NCBI GenBank assembly: GCA_030059675.1 | Contig: JANVYQ010000001.1 | Span: 1 to 64,000 of the forward strand | Direction: 5' to 3' | Length of the DNA stretch: 64,000 nt | Source of the DNA: Candidatus Pelearchaeum maunauluense | GTDB taxonomy: Archaea; Thermoproteota; Nitrososphaeria_A; Caldarchaeales; Caldarchaeaceae | In this document: positions 52,366 to 62,668 of the stretch, piece by piece | Numbering within the stretch: position 1 is the first letter of the stretch | Layout: each line of letters opens with the position of its first letter | Made by a program: the position numbers and the translations under genes | The notes under the pieces: model-generated | What the model saw: the letters and a program-made list of their open reading frames with translations, nothing else | Told to the model about the DNA's origin: nothing | The model's database searches: none

Positions 52366-53709
52366 ATGACGCTTGAAAAACGCCTGACGAGGCGGAAGTT
52401 TCTAGGCGTCTCCACAGGAGCAGCGGCGGGAGCCGTCGCTGCTGGCGCAATTATTGGCGGAATAGCAGGCTACTTCGCGGGCCAGTCCACCGCACCAACA
52501 AGAGAAGTAACAAGAACGGTGACAACCACCGTCGCTGGACCAGCCCAGACCGTTACGAAAACCGTTGAGAAGCCTGTTACCGAGAAGGTGAAAGCGGGCT
52601 ATGTGTATGTCGGGCCAGTAGGTGACTTCGGCTGGACATACGCTCATGACCAGGGTAGGAAATGGGCTGACGCTAGGCAAGCTAATGTTGAATCCACGTA
52701 TATAGAGAGCGTACCTGAGGCTGAGGCTGCTGGCGCTATTGAGACGCTATTAGCCGAGGGTTATGAGCTCATAATCACGACGAGCTTCGGCTACATGGAT
52801 GCTACGGCTGAGATGGCTGAGAAGAATCCAGAAAAGTATTTTGTCCATATATCAGGCTACCGCAGCGGCGCTGCTGGAAACGCGCCTGAAAACATGAGCG
52901 CAGCATTCGCAGAGTTCTACCAGCTATACTATCTCAACGGACTGGCAGCAGGGGCGGTAACAAAGACTGGAGTAGTCGGCTACGTGGCTGCTCACCCAAT
53001 CCCAGAGGTAATTAGACACATTAACGCTTTCGTACTGGGCGCTAACTACGCTTATAAGAAGAGAACAGGAAAGAACATCAAGGCATATGTTAATTGGCTC
53101 TTTAGCTGGTTTGACCCTGGAAAGACCCGTACTGCTGCTGTCTCGCTAATAGAGGAGAAGAACGCTGATGTGCTTGCTTTTACCGAGGACTCGCCAACAA
53201 CACTACAGGTAGCTGAGGAATATACGACGCAGAAGGGTAAGCAGGTCTGGAGCTTCAGCCACTATAGTGATATGACGCAGTATGGGCCCAACTCGCATCT
53301 TACGGGCCAGATAGTTAATTGGGGGCCGCTCTATCTGGAGTTCTACCGCATGGTCGCTACAGGGACTTGGCAGAGCGTAGACATATGGACTAGGATAGGC
53401 GACTACCTTCCTTGGAGATGGCGGCTACCTGTTGAGAAGAGCACCGCTGGCAAGCCTGAGGGGACCGTCTATCTAGCCCCGCTCAATCCTGCTATACCAT
53501 CTGAGTGGCAGCTTGAGATTAAGCGGCGCTACGAGGAGATGAAGGAGCTTCTCTTTGAGCCGTTCTCGCCTGAGGGTAATCTTGACCAGCCGATAAGAGA
53601 CCAGGCTGGCGAGGTAAGAATAGGCCCTGGCGAGAGAGCAGACCACGACATGCTCTGGACTATGGACTGGTTCGTTGAGTATATTGAGAGCGAGCTGCCG
53701 AAGGTCTAA
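52366..53709 (+). CDS. BmpA/Med-type nucleoside-binding lipoprotein
   Basis: Substrate-binding protein of a purine-nucleoside ABC transporter, 447 residues. An N-terminal RRKFLGVSTGAAAGA twin-arginine-like signal and hydrophobic segment (res 9-45) is followed by a Thr/Val-rich linker (TREVTRTVTTTV). The domain starts VKAGYVYVGPVGDFGW, the classic BmpA/PnrA pattern (GDxGW). FSHYSDMTQYGPNSHLTGQI is another conserved part. It is the first gene of a binding protein-ATPase-permease-permease operon. Membrane-anchored outside. Confidence 0.9.
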   Translation: MTLEKRLTRRKFLGVSTGAAAGAVAAGAIIGGIAGYFAGQSTAPTREVTRTVTTTVAGPAQTVTKTVEKPVTEKVKAGYVYVGPVGDFGWTYAHDQGRKWADARQANVESTYIESVPEAEAAGAIETLLAEGYELIITTSFGYMDATAEMAEKNPEKYFVHISGYRSGAAGNAPENMSAAFAEFYQLYYLNGLAAGAVTKTGVVGYVAAHPIPEVIRHINAFVLGANYAYKKRTGKNIKAYVNWLFSWFDPGKTRTAAVSLIEEKNADVLAFTEDSPTTLQVAEEYTTQKGKQVWSFSHYSDMTQYGPNSHLTGQIVNWGPLYLEFYRMVATGTWQSVDIWTRIGDYLPWRWRLPVEKSTAGKPEGTVYLAPLNPAIPSEWQLEIKRRYEEMKELLFEPFSPEGNLDQPIRDQAGEVRIGPGERADHDMLWTMDWFVEYIESELPKV

Positions 53710-53763
53710 ACAGCCCCCTCTTTAACTCTCATATATTTTTAGAAGCCTAGCCCTTAACGCTGG

Positions 53764-55332
53764 TTGGTGCGCCAAGGGAAGCGTATGCGCGGTGGTGATA
53801 GTCCAGAGATACTGGTTGAGATGCGCGGCATAACCAAGAGATTCCCTAATGTCTTGGCTAATGACCATGTTGATTTTACTCTCATGCGCGGCGAGGTTCA
53901 TGCTCTCTTGGGTGAGAATGGAGCTGGCAAAACCACGCTCATGAATATCCTATACGGGTTGTATCGTCTTGATGAGGGGGAGATATGGATTAAGGGTAGG
54001 CGCGTGAATATACGCTCACCGCGCGATGCGATAAAGAATGGTATCGGGATGGTTCATCAGCAGTTCAGGCTCATACCAACGCATACAGTAGCGGAGAATG
54101 TCATACTAGGATTGAAGGAGGCAGGATTTTATCTCAATTATCGCGATATTAATGAGAAGCTTAGTGAGATAATCTCGTTCTACGGCTGGAATATATCGCC
54201 GTCAGCCCGCGTGTGGCAGCTCTCCGTGGGTGAGAAGCAGCAGGTAGAGCTTTTAAAGGCGCTCTACCGCAAGGCGGATATACTCATACTTGACGAACCA
54301 ACCTCGGTACTAACCTCGCAGGAGACTACGCAGCTCTTCGCAACCCTCAGAAAGATGGCTGGCGAGGGCTTGGGAATAATTCTAATCAGCCATAAGCTGG
54401 ACGAGGTCATGCAGGTGAGCGATAGAGTAACTGTGATGCGGCGCGGAAGGGTTGTGGCCACAAAGCCGACACGCGAGACAAACCCCAACGAGCTGGCCAA
54501 CCTAATGGTAGGCAGACCGCTGATAACAAGCTTTGAACGCCTAAACAAAACAAGCGAAAAACCAATACTCCGCGTAGAGAATCTACGCGTGCTTGATGAT
54601 AAGGGACTCCCAGCAGTCCGCGGCGTCTCCTTCACAGTAAAGGGGGGCGAGATTCTGGGGATAGCTGGGGTTGCTGGGAACGGCCAGCAGGAGCTGGCGG
54701 AGACCATAGCTGGAATAAGGAAGGCCGTCGCTGGGAAAATAATACTAGACGGCGTGGATGTGACGAATAAGGGCTCGCTGTTTATGATTAGGCAGGGTGT
54801 GGCGTACATACCAGCCGAGAGCTCTAAGTGCGTCGCCTACCAGATGAGCGTCGCGGAGAACTTGGTGATGAAGTCTTTTAGGTATGAGCCTTTCTCCAAG
54901 TCTATCGTAATGGACTGGGATAGCATTAAGCAGCACGCTGAGCGTTTGATTGATGCTTTCAGTATAGTTACCCCGTCTCCCAGCACTAGGGCGGGTAATC
55001 TCTCTGGTGGGAATATCCAGCGCCTCATCCTAGCGCGCGAGCTTACTGGCCTCCCTGGGAGCTCGGCTCCAAAGCTGATTATAGCAACATACCCAACACG
55101 CGACCTTGACGTTGCTGCTACAGAGTTTGTTAGGAGGACACTCATACAGAACCGAGACCAGGGAGCGGCTATCCTCCTAGTGTCGGAAGACCTTGAGGAG
55201 ATAATGATGTTGAGCGACAGGATAGCTGTTATGTACCGTGGCGAGATAGTTGGGATTCTTGAGCAGCAGGAGTTTGATGTTGAGGTTATCGGTATGATGA
55301 TGACTGGCGCGAGGCGCGGGGAGGCTGCTTGA
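53764..55332 (+). CDS. Nucleoside ABC transporter ATPase (tandem, NupO/YufO-like)
   Basis: A 522-residue double ATPase. The first domain has Walker A GENGAGKT, signature LSVGEKQQ and Walker B ILDEPTSVLTSQE, all functional. The second has GVAGNGQQEL instead of Walker A and LIIATYPTRDLDV in place of Walker B, the degenerate form typical of RbsA/YufO-like second domains. It feeds the two permeases. TTG 53764 or GTG 53767 are likely starts. Its last codons overlap the next gene by 4 nt. Confidence 0.93.
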   Translation: MVRQGKRMRGGDSPEILVEMRGITKRFPNVLANDHVDFTLMRGEVHALLGENGAGKTTLMNILYGLYRLDEGEIWIKGRRVNIRSPRDAIKNGIGMVHQQFRLIPTHTVAENVILGLKEAGFYLNYRDINEKLSEIISFYGWNISPSARVWQLSVGEKQQVELLKALYRKADILILDEPTSVLTSQETTQLFATLRKMAGEGLGIILISHKLDEVMQVSDRVTVMRRGRVVATKPTRETNPNELANLMVGRPLITSFERLNKTSEKPILRVENLRVLDDKGLPAVRGVSFTVKGGEILGIAGVAGNGQQELAETIAGIRKAVAGKIILDGVDVTNKGSLFMIRQGVAYIPAESSKCVAYQMSVAENLVMKSFRYEPFSKSIVMDWDSIKQHAERLIDAFSIVTPSPSTRAGNLSGGNIQRLILARELTGLPGSSAPKLIIATYPTRDLDVAATEFVRRTLIQNRDQGAAILLVSEDLEEIMMLSDRIAVMYRGEIVGILEQQEFDVEVIGMMMTGARRGEAA

Positions 55333-56408
55333 GGTCTGCCATACCCCTGATTAGGGTTCAGCGTAGGCTTGAGGTGCCGCGTAGGGTATCTGCGGCGGTA
55401 AGCGCGTTCTTCATACTCCTATCATTCGCAGCAGCAGCACTCATCTTCGAGCTGATGGGCGTTAGCTCCGTCGCCACCTTCGGCGTGATAGCATCGGTCT
55501 TCACAAACCCCAACCTACTCCTACAAGCAATCCTACGCGGACTCCCAATAGGCTTAGCAGCCCTAGGCCTCTCAATAGCGTTCCGCATGAACTTCTGGAA
55601 CATAGGGGCGGAGGGCCAGCTATACATGGGCATGTTCGCCGCTACTGGTGTTGTTCTTCTCCACGAGTATCAGGGGCTGATAGCCGAGCCGCTGGTCATA
55701 GTATTCATGGTTCTCGCGTCCTTCGTGGCGGGCGGGCTATACTGCGCGCTGAGCGCGGCGCTCAAAGCCAAGATGGGCGTGAACGAGGTCTTGACAACCC
55801 TCATGCTCAACTACATCGCCATACTCTTCGTGGATTTCCTAGTCTACGGCCCCTGGCGCGACCCCAAGGGCTTCAACTTCCCCCTCTCAATACAGTTCCC
55901 AGACTATGCGCGGCTTGGGTTTGTGTTGGGCAGTCCTAGCTATGAGGGGCTTGCCATGCTTTTGGTGGTGGCGTTCTTGGTTTATGGCTTGATGCGCCAT
56001 ACTACGCTGGGCTTTGAGATGCGTGTTGTCGGTGAGAGCCCTGAGGTGGCTAAGCATGCGGGGATAAGCTACGCCAAGGCGCTCATAATAGGCGGGTTCA
56101 TCTCAGGCGGGCTTGCTGGGATAGCGGGCTTCAGCGTCGTGAGCGGAATCATAGGCAGACTCAGGCCGCGCGCATCACCAGGCTACGGCTACACAGCAAT
56201 AATAGTGGCGTTCCTAGCCCTACTAAACCCCTGGCTCATAATACCAGCCAGCATCTTCTTCGGCGGCCTGATAGTGGCTGGAGACCTAATACAGGCATCT
56301 CTCAAGCTTCCATTCGCGGCGGTCCAGATATTCCAGTCAATAATCTTCCTCTTCATAATTGCTGGGGAGTTCATGAAGCGTTATAGGATAATAGTTAGCT
56401 GGAGGTGA
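55329..56408 (+). CDS. Nucleoside ABC permease 1 (NupP/YufP-like)
   Basis: A 359-residue membrane protein with ~9-10 helices. MNFWNIGAEGQLYMG, KMGVNEVLTTLMLNYIA and RVVGESPEVAKHAGIS (EAA-like loop) are the diagnostic sequences of YufP. Overlaps the ATPase gene by 4 nt and ends 6 nt before the second permease. Forms the membrane channel with the next protein. Confidence 0.93.
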   Translation: MRSAIPLIRVQRRLEVPRRVSAAVSAFFILLSFAAAALIFELMGVSSVATFGVIASVFTNPNLLLQAILRGLPIGLAALGLSIAFRMNFWNIGAEGQLYMGMFAATGVVLLHEYQGLIAEPLVIVFMVLASFVAGGLYCALSAALKAKMGVNEVLTTLMLNYIAILFVDFLVYGPWRDPKGFNFPLSIQFPDYARLGFVLGSPSYEGLAMLLVVAFLVYGLMRHTTLGFEMRVVGESPEVAKHAGISYAKALIIGGFISGGLAGIAGFSVVSGIIGRLRPRASPGYGYTAIIVAFLALLNPWLIIPASIFFGGLIVAGDLIQASLKLPFAAVQIFQSIIFLFIIAGEFMKRYRIIVSWR

Positions 56409-56414
56409 GTTTGG

Positions 56415-57395
56415 ATGGCTGACGTAGCCTGGATTGAGTCCGTGCTAAGCGGCGCGGTTCAGGCTGGGACTGTGTATCTCCTTGCCTCACTGGGGGAGGT
56501 CTATGCTGAGCGCTCAGGGATACTCAACCTTGGGCTTGAGGGGATGATGATACTAGGCGTGGCGGTGTCCTTTATCTTTACAAACGCACTAGGCCACGGG
56601 GCTGCCCTCTTGGTTACCATGCTCGTCGGTGGCCTTATTGCGTTGATTCTAGCCTTCATGGCCGTGAGTCTGAGGCTCAACCAGATTGTAGTCGGCCTAG
56701 CTTTGACGCTCTTTGGCTTGGGGTTAAGCGGCTTCATAACATCAGCGGAGATAAGGAAGGGAATCCTGCTATCCCTGAACCCCAACCTAAGCGAGGCGGC
56801 GCTGGTAACACAGCAGGCTCCGAAGCTACCTAACATAGCAATACCAGTCCTATCCGACATACCGCTCATAGGCGAGCCGCTCTTCAACCAGAACATCCTA
56901 GTCTACCTCTCCTACATCCTCGCTATTGTCATGTGGTTTGTGCTGTTCAGGACTAGGTTTGGGCTTAGCCTCCGTTCCGTGGGTGAGAACCCAGCGATGG
57001 CGGATGCTATGGGCGTGAATGTCTATCTCATGCGCTACATAGCTACCGTGATAGGTGGGATGCTCGGAGCCCTGGCTGGTGCTTATCTCTTCATAGGATA
57101 CCAGCCCTTCTGGCAGGAGGGGATGACGCAGGGTAGGGGATTCATATCACTAGCTCTAGTAATCCTAGCTACGTGGAGCCCGCTCCGCGCCATTCTTGGT
57201 GCGTACCTCTTCGGCGGTGTTGAGGTGCTCCAGTTCAGGCTTCAGCTCCTCGGCGTAGGTGCGCAGACACCCCAGTTCCTACTAATGCTACCATACCTCG
57301 TAACGATAGCTACCCTCACCCTCCTCTCGTTTGAGGGTGTGAAGAAGAGGATAGGCGTTCCCGCAGCGCTCGCAACACCATACTCAAGGGAATAG
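56415..57395 (+). CDS. Nucleoside ABC permease 2 (NupQ/YufQ-like)
   Basis: A 326-residue membrane protein with about eight helices. GEVYAERSGILNLGLEGMM, LSLRSVGENPAMADAMGVN (EAA loop) and MTQGRGFISLALVILATW are marks of YufQ. It is the last gene of the operon. With BmpA, the ATPase and YufP it completes a four-component nucleoside importer. Confidence 0.93.
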   Translation: MADVAWIESVLSGAVQAGTVYLLASLGEVYAERSGILNLGLEGMMILGVAVSFIFTNALGHGAALLVTMLVGGLIALILAFMAVSLRLNQIVVGLALTLFGLGLSGFITSAEIRKGILLSLNPNLSEAALVTQQAPKLPNIAIPVLSDIPLIGEPLFNQNILVYLSYILAIVMWFVLFRTRFGLSLRSVGENPAMADAMGVNVYLMRYIATVIGGMLGALAGAYLFIGYQPFWQEGMTQGRGFISLALVILATWSPLRAILGAYLFGGVEVLQFRLQLLGVGAQTPQFLLMLPYLVTIATLTLLSFEGVKKRIGVPAALATPYSRE

Positions 57396-57428
57396 CATTT
57401 ATCGCGGCGTTATAAAACTCTAGGGGAT

Positions 57429-57632
57429 ATGGATAGGGTGTTTGCGCGTTGTAAGACCTGCCACCTATGGTTTAACACTGGCATTAGCGTTGAGGGCTTT
57501 AAGGAGAGCGCGTCGGTGGAGGTTAGCTGCCCAGTTGGACATCTTAACACTTACTCGCGTGAGGAGCTTAGGCCTGAGAGTAGTTTTGAGAGACGTTACC
57601 GCAGGGTGGCCGGGAGACTTGTAAACCTCTAG
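57429..57632 (+). CDS. Small zinc-binding protein (67 aa)
   Basis: From ATG 57429: MDRVFARCKTCHLWFNTGI with CxxC, then VSCPVGHLNTY with a Cys and His, so one CxxC...CxxxH zinc site is likely, and a basic tail ([13 protein letters not shown]). It follows the permease by 33 nt in the same direction and overlaps a gene on the other strand by 4 nt at its end. Function unknown. Similar small archaeal zinc proteins are widespread. Confidence 0.65.
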   Translation: MDRVFARCKTCHLWFNTGISVEGFKESASVEVSCPVGHLNTYSREELRPESSFERRYRRVAGRLVNL

Positions 57633-58426
57633 ACCTGAAGCAGCTCCAGCATCTTTCTATGCTTGTTGCATAGCTCGTGGCCTGCTAGCTGGGCTTCTAG
57701 AACCTCTTCCTGCCAGTGGGAATTATAGAGGCGGCAGTGCTTATTGTCGCAGAAGGCTTCGCCGAGGGCTTGGTAGAACACTGCTTGGAGGACGTAGCCC
57801 TTCATCACTTCGGTTAGCCGCTCATCATCATACTCTATGAACCTGCCACGCATTTGTTGCTTCATCTCCTCCCATATGAGCGGCGTTAGCTGCGCTGCGG
57901 TGTGCGTAGTTGCTATGTAGAATTCGCGGGGCTTGGCTGGGCCTTCCACTATTCCAGTTGTTGAGATTAGGCTTGGGTAGCCGCATATGATTACTCTGAT
58001 GTGGTATCTGTCTTCTCCGTATGTTGCGAGTAGGCGGCCTGTGAAGATTATGTGTGCCTCGCTTAGGTTGTTTTCTTCCCTCTTCAGTAGGCTATGGCAT
58101 ATTGCTTGAATCATGAAGCCGTCGTAGAGTATTCCCAGCGGTCTCTTGCTTGGATTTTTGAGTAGTGATTTTTCATACTCCACCTCGCCGTAGAGTGGCT
58201 GACGATTGTCTAGGCGTTTTAGTGGATTCCGTATCCGCGCCGCTGCGAGGAGCGGGGCTACGTGCTCAAAATCAGCAGCATGGTAGGTGAAGAACTCCTG
58301 CCTGACATCCACCTCTAGTGCTGGGAGCTTTTCTCTTAGGTATTCGGCTATCTCTTCTGGGTTTAGGGTTTTGCTGGATGGGTCAGCGTATAGGTGGAGC
58401 TTCCTCAATCTCGCGTAGCTTCTCAT
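57629..58426 (-). CDS. Uncharacterised archaeal protein with C-terminal Cys/His cluster
   Basis: Start at [15 protein letters not shown] (58426), 44 nt inside the thi4 gene. The 265-residue protein has no motif for a known reaction. The C-terminus [16 protein letters not shown] then [10 protein letters not shown] is a conserved Cys/His cluster that should bind a metal; the pattern recalls the tail of archaeal metallopeptidase-like families (archaemetzincin type), but the HEXXH core is absent. It is translationally coupled to thi4. Function unknown. Confidence 0.6.
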   Translation of the reverse strand: MRSYARLRKLHLYADPSSKTLNPEEIAEYLREKLPALEVDVRQEFFTYHAADFEHVAPLLAAARIRNPLKRLDNRQPLYGEVEYEKSLLKNPSKRPLGILYDGFMIQAICHSLLKREENNLSEAHIIFTGRLLATYGEDRYHIRVIICGYPSLISTTGIVEGPAKPREFYIATTHTAAQLTPLIWEEMKQQMRGRFIEYDDERLTEVMKGYVLQAVFYQALGEAFCDNKHCRLYNSHWQEEVLEAQLAGHELCNKHRKMLELLQV

Positions 58427-59189
58427 ACGCCACCTGCGCCGCCTTACGGCCTGAGAGGAGCATGGCCCCAAACGTCGGCCCCATGCGCGGCAGGCCATAG
58501 ACCTCCGCGACCGCCATACCAGCGACTATAATCCCTGGATAGGCTTCTCCAGTATGCTCCACCACCGCGTCCTCGGACATCTCAACCCACATGGCGCCCA
58601 TTCCCGGTATCTTAATTATCCCACGCTCCTCAAGCCTCCTCATTACCACGGCGTCGTGCCCGGATGCGTCTATTATCAGCCTGGCCTCAAGGGCTATTGG
58701 GTCTACGCATGTTACTTGGCGCGGGAGTGCGTTTACTGGTGTCCAGTTGACCACCACCCCTGCTGCCCTGTTGTCGCGCATAATTATGTCATCCAGCTGT
58801 GTCATGTTGAGTATCTTCACGCCCGCCTCGCAGGCTGCTGCTATGAGCTTGGAGCATGCGTATGGTGCTGGCGCTACGTAGAGGCCGTCGCTGTATCGCT
58901 CGTATTTTATTCCCAGCTCGTCCAGTATTTCCTGGGCTGGGTGCCTGAATGTTGCTGGGTTCATCAGGTAGCCGCCTATCCAGAAGCCTCCGCCTAGGTA
59001 GTTGTTCTGCTCTATGATGAGCGTCTTAACGCCCTTGAGGGCTAGGTCTCTGCCAGCCATGAGTCCAGAGGGGCCGCCGCCCACGATTATCACGTCGCTC
59101 TCGGCATACTCCAGAAATTGCTCGGTGAAGGTCTTGACTATCGCCCGCGTGATGTCCTTCTCCCCTATACCAGTGCTGAAGGTTGGCAT
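58383..59189 (-). CDS. thi4: Thiamine thiazole synthase Thi4
   Basis: Thi4 makes the thiazole half of thiamine from NAD, glycine and sulfur; archaeal homologues are also misnamed ribose-1,5-bisphosphate isomerase. I start at [17 protein letters not shown] (59189), where the family begins, although the frame is open further upstream. [15 protein letters not shown] binds the ADP part, and [17 protein letters not shown] and [21 protein letters not shown] are typical. Cys161 in QVTCVDP aligns with the sulfur-donating Cys205 of yeast Thi4; sulfide-using methanogen enzymes have His there. So this may be a single-turnover type. Confidence 0.9.
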   Translation of the reverse strand: MPTFSTGIGEKDITRAIVKTFTEQFLEYAESDVIIVGGGPSGLMAGRDLALKGVKTLIIEQNNYLGGGFWIGGYLMNPATFRHPAQEILDELGIKYERYSDGLYVAPAPYACSKLIAAACEAGVKILNMTQLDDIIMRDNRAAGVVVNWTPVNALPRQVTCVDPIALEARLIIDASGHDAVVMRRLEERGIIKIPGMGAMWVEMSEDAVVEHTGEAYPGIIVAGMAVAEVYGLPRMGPTFGAMLLSGRKAAQVAYEKLREIEEAPPIR

Positions 59190-59211
59190 GGTCTCTGCCG
59201 CTTTTTTCTCA

Positions 59212-59220
59212 TTATTTAAG
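59212..59220 (-). promoter_or_regulatory. Putative TATA box of thi4
   Basis: On the minus strand CTTAAATAA lies 23-31 nt before the chosen thi4 ATG (59189). This supports that start over longer options and implies a leaderless message. Confidence 0.5.
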
Positions 59221-59269
59221 CGAGTTAATAACCCGCTTATACGGTAGATGCGTGTATAAGGTATGTAGG

Positions 59270-59277
59270 TATAAATA
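59270..59277 (+). promoter_or_regulatory. Putative TATA box of the xanthine dehydrogenase-like gene
   Basis: TATAAATA lies 28-35 nt before the ATG at 59305. The divergent thi4 TATA box is ~55 nt away, so both promoters share a short 115-bp gap. Confidence 0.55.
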
Positions 59278-59304
59278 TAGTCTGAACGTATTACATTTTC
59301 CTCC

Positions 59305-61626
59305 ATGAAATTAATAGGCGCATCCATCAAGCGTGTTGAGGATTTCCGCCTCATAACTGGGAAGGGGCTGTATGTTGATGATGTTAAGCTCCCCAACATG
59401 CTTTACGGCGCAGTCCTCAGGAGCACATTCGCACACGCTCTTATACGTTCAATAGACAAATCACAAGCCCTAAGCCTCAGGGGCGTTAGGGCAGTATATA
59501 CTGCGGAAGACCTGGGAAGCATAAATGGGCCATTACCCCAATCCGTCTCCCCACTACCCCAATACCCAATACCACACCAAAAAACACACTACACACTAGC
59601 TCCTGGGAAGGTCAGATACGTGGGCGAGCCAGTAGCATTCGTCGTTGCAGAGGATAGATACACAGCACGCGACGCGCTGGAGCTCATAGAAGTGGAATAC
59701 GAGCCTCTGCCACCAGTTGTTGATATTGAAAAGGCAATAGAGCCAGACGCCCCGCTAGTCCATGATGACGTCCCAAGAAACATAGTAGCCCAGCACACGA
59801 TAAGCGTCGGAGACATCAACCAAGCATTCAGCAAGGCAGACCTAGTAGTTAGGGAGAGGATGGTGTTCAACCGAGGAGCTGGCCATTCAATAGAAACACG
59901 CGGCGTGGTGGCAAGCTATGATGAACGCTCAGGCTACCTAACGATATGGGACTCCACACAAGCGCCTATACCGGTAAGGAACGGCCTGGCGAAAATCCTC
60001 AGCCTACCAGAGAACAAGATACGCGTAATAGCCCCAGACGTGGGCGGGGGCTTCGGCCCAAAGATAATGCTCTTCTACCCAGAAGAGGTGCTAGTAACAT
60101 ACGCGGCTCTCAAGCTGGGCAGACCAGTAAAGTGGATTGAAGACAGACGCGAATACTCCATAGCAGCCAACCAGCAGAGAATACAGATACACTACGTAGA
60201 GGCAGCGTTCAGCAACGACGGAAAGTTGCTGGGAATCAAGGATAGATTCCTTGTGGACATGGGGGCATACACCCCATACGGGATAATGGTCCCGATAATC
60301 ACGACGGGCACGATGCCAGGCCCATACAAGATAGGCGCCTTCCACGTGGATTTCACAGCCGTCTATACCAACAAGACCGTTGTAAGCCCCGTCAGGGGAG
60401 CTGGCAGGCCAGAGGCGGTATACGTGATGGAGAGGGTCATGGACATAGCGGCAGCTAGACTCGGAATACCGCGCGACGAGATTAGGCGGAGAAATCTCAT
60501 ACAGCCAGAGGAATTCCCATACGACACTGGAATAATCTACCAAGACGGCGGCCCCGTAAAGTATGACAGCGGCAACTACCCCCGAATGCTTGAGAAACTG
60601 CTTGAAGCCCTAGACTATGCTAGCTGGCCTGAGCGGAAGCGCAGGTACCGCGAAGAAGGCCGTTATGTTGGCCTCGGCTTTGCGCTATACGTTGAGGGAG
60701 CTGGTGTAGGGCCTTACGAGATGGCGCGCGTCCGCGTAGAGCCATCAGGGAGGGTGAGCGTAGCTACTGGCGTAGGGACACAGGGCCAGGGGCACTTTAC
60801 AACCCTCGCACAAGTCGCCGCGGAGGTGTTGGGCGTTAATGTTGAGGATGTGGATGTAGTGACAGGCGACACGGCACAGATGTCATGGGGCATAGGAACA
60901 TTCGCCAGCAGGGCTGCCACGATAGCGGGGAGCGCCGTCTACCTAGCAGCGCAGGAAGTTAGGAACAAAGCTGCCGAGCTAGCGGCGAAGAAGCTGGAAG
61001 CAAACCCAGCAGACCTAGAGTTCGCCGATGGGAAAGTCTTCGTACGCGGAGCGCCGGAAAGAGCCATAACGCTGGGCGAGCTCGCGGTGCTAGCTCACCC
61101 GATACGCGGCTTGATAGAGCGCGAGCCTGGCCTTGAGGCCACAAAATTCTTCAGCCCCCGACAGTCTGTCTTCAGCAGCGGCGCTCACGGCGCCGAAGTG
61201 GAGATAGACCCTGAGACAGGCGAGATTAAGATACTCCGCTACGTAATCATACACGACTGCGGTACTGTGATTAACCCGATGATAGTTGAGGGCCAGATAG
61301 TCGGCGGCCTCTCCAACGGCATAGGCTCGGCGCTCTACGAGGAGATACTGCACGACGAGAATGGCCAGCCCCTCGCTACGACGTTCATGGACTACTTGAT
61401 ACCGAGTAGTATGGAGATGCCACTTGAGGTTGAGGTGCATCACCTTGAGACGCGGTCTCCGCTCAACCCGCTGGGCGCCAAGGGTGTGGGCGAGGCGGGC
61501 GTTATACCCGTAGCAGCGGTGGTGGCGTCAGCAGTCCAAGACGCGTTTGACGGGAAGGTAGTACCCCTGGAGAGCCCCCTCACACCACCTAGGCTAAAAG
61601 CCCTCCTAGAGGTTCAGAGAGGCTAA
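59305..61626 (+). CDS. Molybdenum hydroxylase large subunit (xanthine dehydrogenase/aldehyde oxidase family)
   Basis: A 773-residue molybdopterin-binding subunit. [22 protein letters not shown] starts the typical N-terminal domain; [10 protein letters not shown] contacts the cofactor; [15 protein letters not shown] is the active-site loop, of the AYRGAGR (form II, XDH-like) type, not the CO dehydrogenase CSFR type. [16 protein letters not shown] and [10 protein letters not shown] with the catalytic Glu complete it. No FAD or iron-sulfur subunit lies next to it. In this context a purine or aldehyde substrate is likely. Confidence 0.9.
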   Translation: MKLIGASIKRVEDFRLITGKGLYVDDVKLPNMLYGAVLRSTFAHALIRSIDKSQALSLRGVRAVYTAEDLGSINGPLPQSVSPLPQYPIPHQKTHYTLAPGKVRYVGEPVAFVVAEDRYTARDALELIEVEYEPLPPVVDIEKAIEPDAPLVHDDVPRNIVAQHTISVGDINQAFSKADLVVRERMVFNRGAGHSIETRGVVASYDERSGYLTIWDSTQAPIPVRNGLAKILSLPENKIRVIAPDVGGGFGPKIMLFYPEEVLVTYAALKLGRPVKWIEDRREYSIAANQQRIQIHYVEAAFSNDGKLLGIKDRFLVDMGAYTPYGIMVPIITTGTMPGPYKIGAFHVDFTAVYTNKTVVSPVRGAGRPEAVYVMERVMDIAAARLGIPRDEIRRRNLIQPEEFPYDTGIIYQDGGPVKYDSGNYPRMLEKLLEALDYASWPERKRRYREEGRYVGLGFALYVEGAGVGPYEMARVRVEPSGRVSVATGVGTQGQGHFTTLAQVAAEVLGVNVEDVDVVTGDTAQMSWGIGTFASRAATIAGSAVYLAAQEVRNKAAELAAKKLEANPADLEFADGKVFVRGAPERAITLGELAVLAHPIRGLIEREPGLEATKFFSPRQSVFSSGAHGAEVEIDPETGEIKILRYVIIHDCGTVINPMIVEGQIVGGLSNGIGSALYEEILHDENGQPLATTFMDYLIPSSMEMPLEVEVHHLETRSPLNPLGAKGVGEAGVIPVAAVVASAVQDAFDGKVVPLESPLTPPRLKALLEVQRG

Positions 61627-61721
61627 AAATCCGTTCCACTTTTTAGAAAAACATACCCAGCAATCCCACCCAGCAAGGCTAGGGATTAGGTTATAGCGTG
61701 GCTATTCTCGCATAGGCGGTA

Positions 61722-62621
61722 ATGGTCTGGAGAGTAGGAGTCATAGGTGCTGGAACAATCGGCAGAGAGCTTGGGAGGACTTTCCACACAGTAGGCTACG
61801 ACGTAACGTTCTACGACGTCAGCGAGGAAGTGAGCAACAAGCTTCAGAACAACGGCTTCAACGTGGCGCGAAGCCTAGACGAGCTCGTAGCAAGGACAGA
61901 CATCTCATTCATCTGCGTACCCACACCAACAAACGGAGGGAGATTTGACCAACGCCACGTGGAGGAAGCACTAGGTAGCATGATAGAAGTCTTCCGCCGA
62001 AACCCAACAGAACACTACCACGTAACAGTCGTCAAGAGCACAGTCCTCCCAGGCGTCGTTGATGAAATACTCAGGAGAAACCACTACTGGGAAGTGAGCA
62101 ACAAGCTTGGGATATGCATAAGCACTGAATTCGTACGCGGCAAGATAGCGTTCATAGACTTTTTCAGGCTCCCCTTCTTCGTCGTCTCAGGATACGACCC
62201 AGAAGCGGCATCAACCCTCCGCCGCTTCTATGAGGATTTCAAGGGCAGAAGCTTCGCCAACTTTGAGATATTTGAAACCACGCCAAACACAGCCTGCTTG
62301 GCGAAGTATGTCTCCAACTGCTTACTGAGCTGTAAGATTTCCTTCTTCAACGAGGTTGCCAAGCTATGCGAGGTCTTGGGAGTAAGCCCCTACGACATAG
62401 TAAAGCTGGCGCTGAGCGACAGGTATCCGATACATCACTGGTATTTGGAGGACTTTCTCAAAGGCGGATTCACGGATGAGTGCCTCCCAAAGGATTTGGA
62501 CGCTCTCCTATCGTTTGCGCGGGAGCTGGGGCTGGAGCTAAGTCTGCTGGAGAACGTGAAACGCATAAACGACTATAAAGTAGCCGCGACATGCCAGGAA
62601 GATGTTGAGGAAGCTGTATAA
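61722..62621 (+). CDS. UDP-glucose/GDP-mannose dehydrogenase family protein, short
   Basis: A 299-residue NAD-dependent sugar-nucleotide dehydrogenase relative. VIGAGTIGRELGRTF binds NAD, CVPTPTN and VVKSTVLPG are family motifs, AKYVSNCLLSCKISFFNEV is the helix of the central domain, and GGFTDECLPKD holds the catalytic Cys and Lys-Asp. The ~120-residue C-terminal UDP-binding domain of normal 420-440-residue enzymes is missing; the ends look natural, so a separate or diverged function is possible. TATA-like sequence is unclear. Confidence 0.8.
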   Translation: MVWRVGVIGAGTIGRELGRTFHTVGYDVTFYDVSEEVSNKLQNNGFNVARSLDELVARTDISFICVPTPTNGGRFDQRHVEEALGSMIEVFRRNPTEHYHVTVVKSTVLPGVVDEILRRNHYWEVSNKLGICISTEFVRGKIAFIDFFRLPFFVVSGYDPEAASTLRRFYEDFKGRSFANFEIFETTPNTACLAKYVSNCLLSCKISFFNEVAKLCEVLGVSPYDIVKLALSDRYPIHHWYLEDFLKGGFTDECLPKDLDALLSFARELGLELSLLENVKRINDYKVAATCQEDVEEAV

Positions 62622-62668
62622 AGAGCCAAACAAAATAAATATATTTATTATTTTACATTAATTCAAGC

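Noticed and set aside
60091-60543. 150-codon antisense frame within the molybdenum hydroxylase gene
   Set aside because: Fully covered by a conserved protein in the other strand; typical shadow of codon bias.
59305-61626. CO dehydrogenase large subunit (CoxL form I)
   Set aside because: The active-site loop reads VRGAGR, not the CSFR motif needed for CO oxidation.
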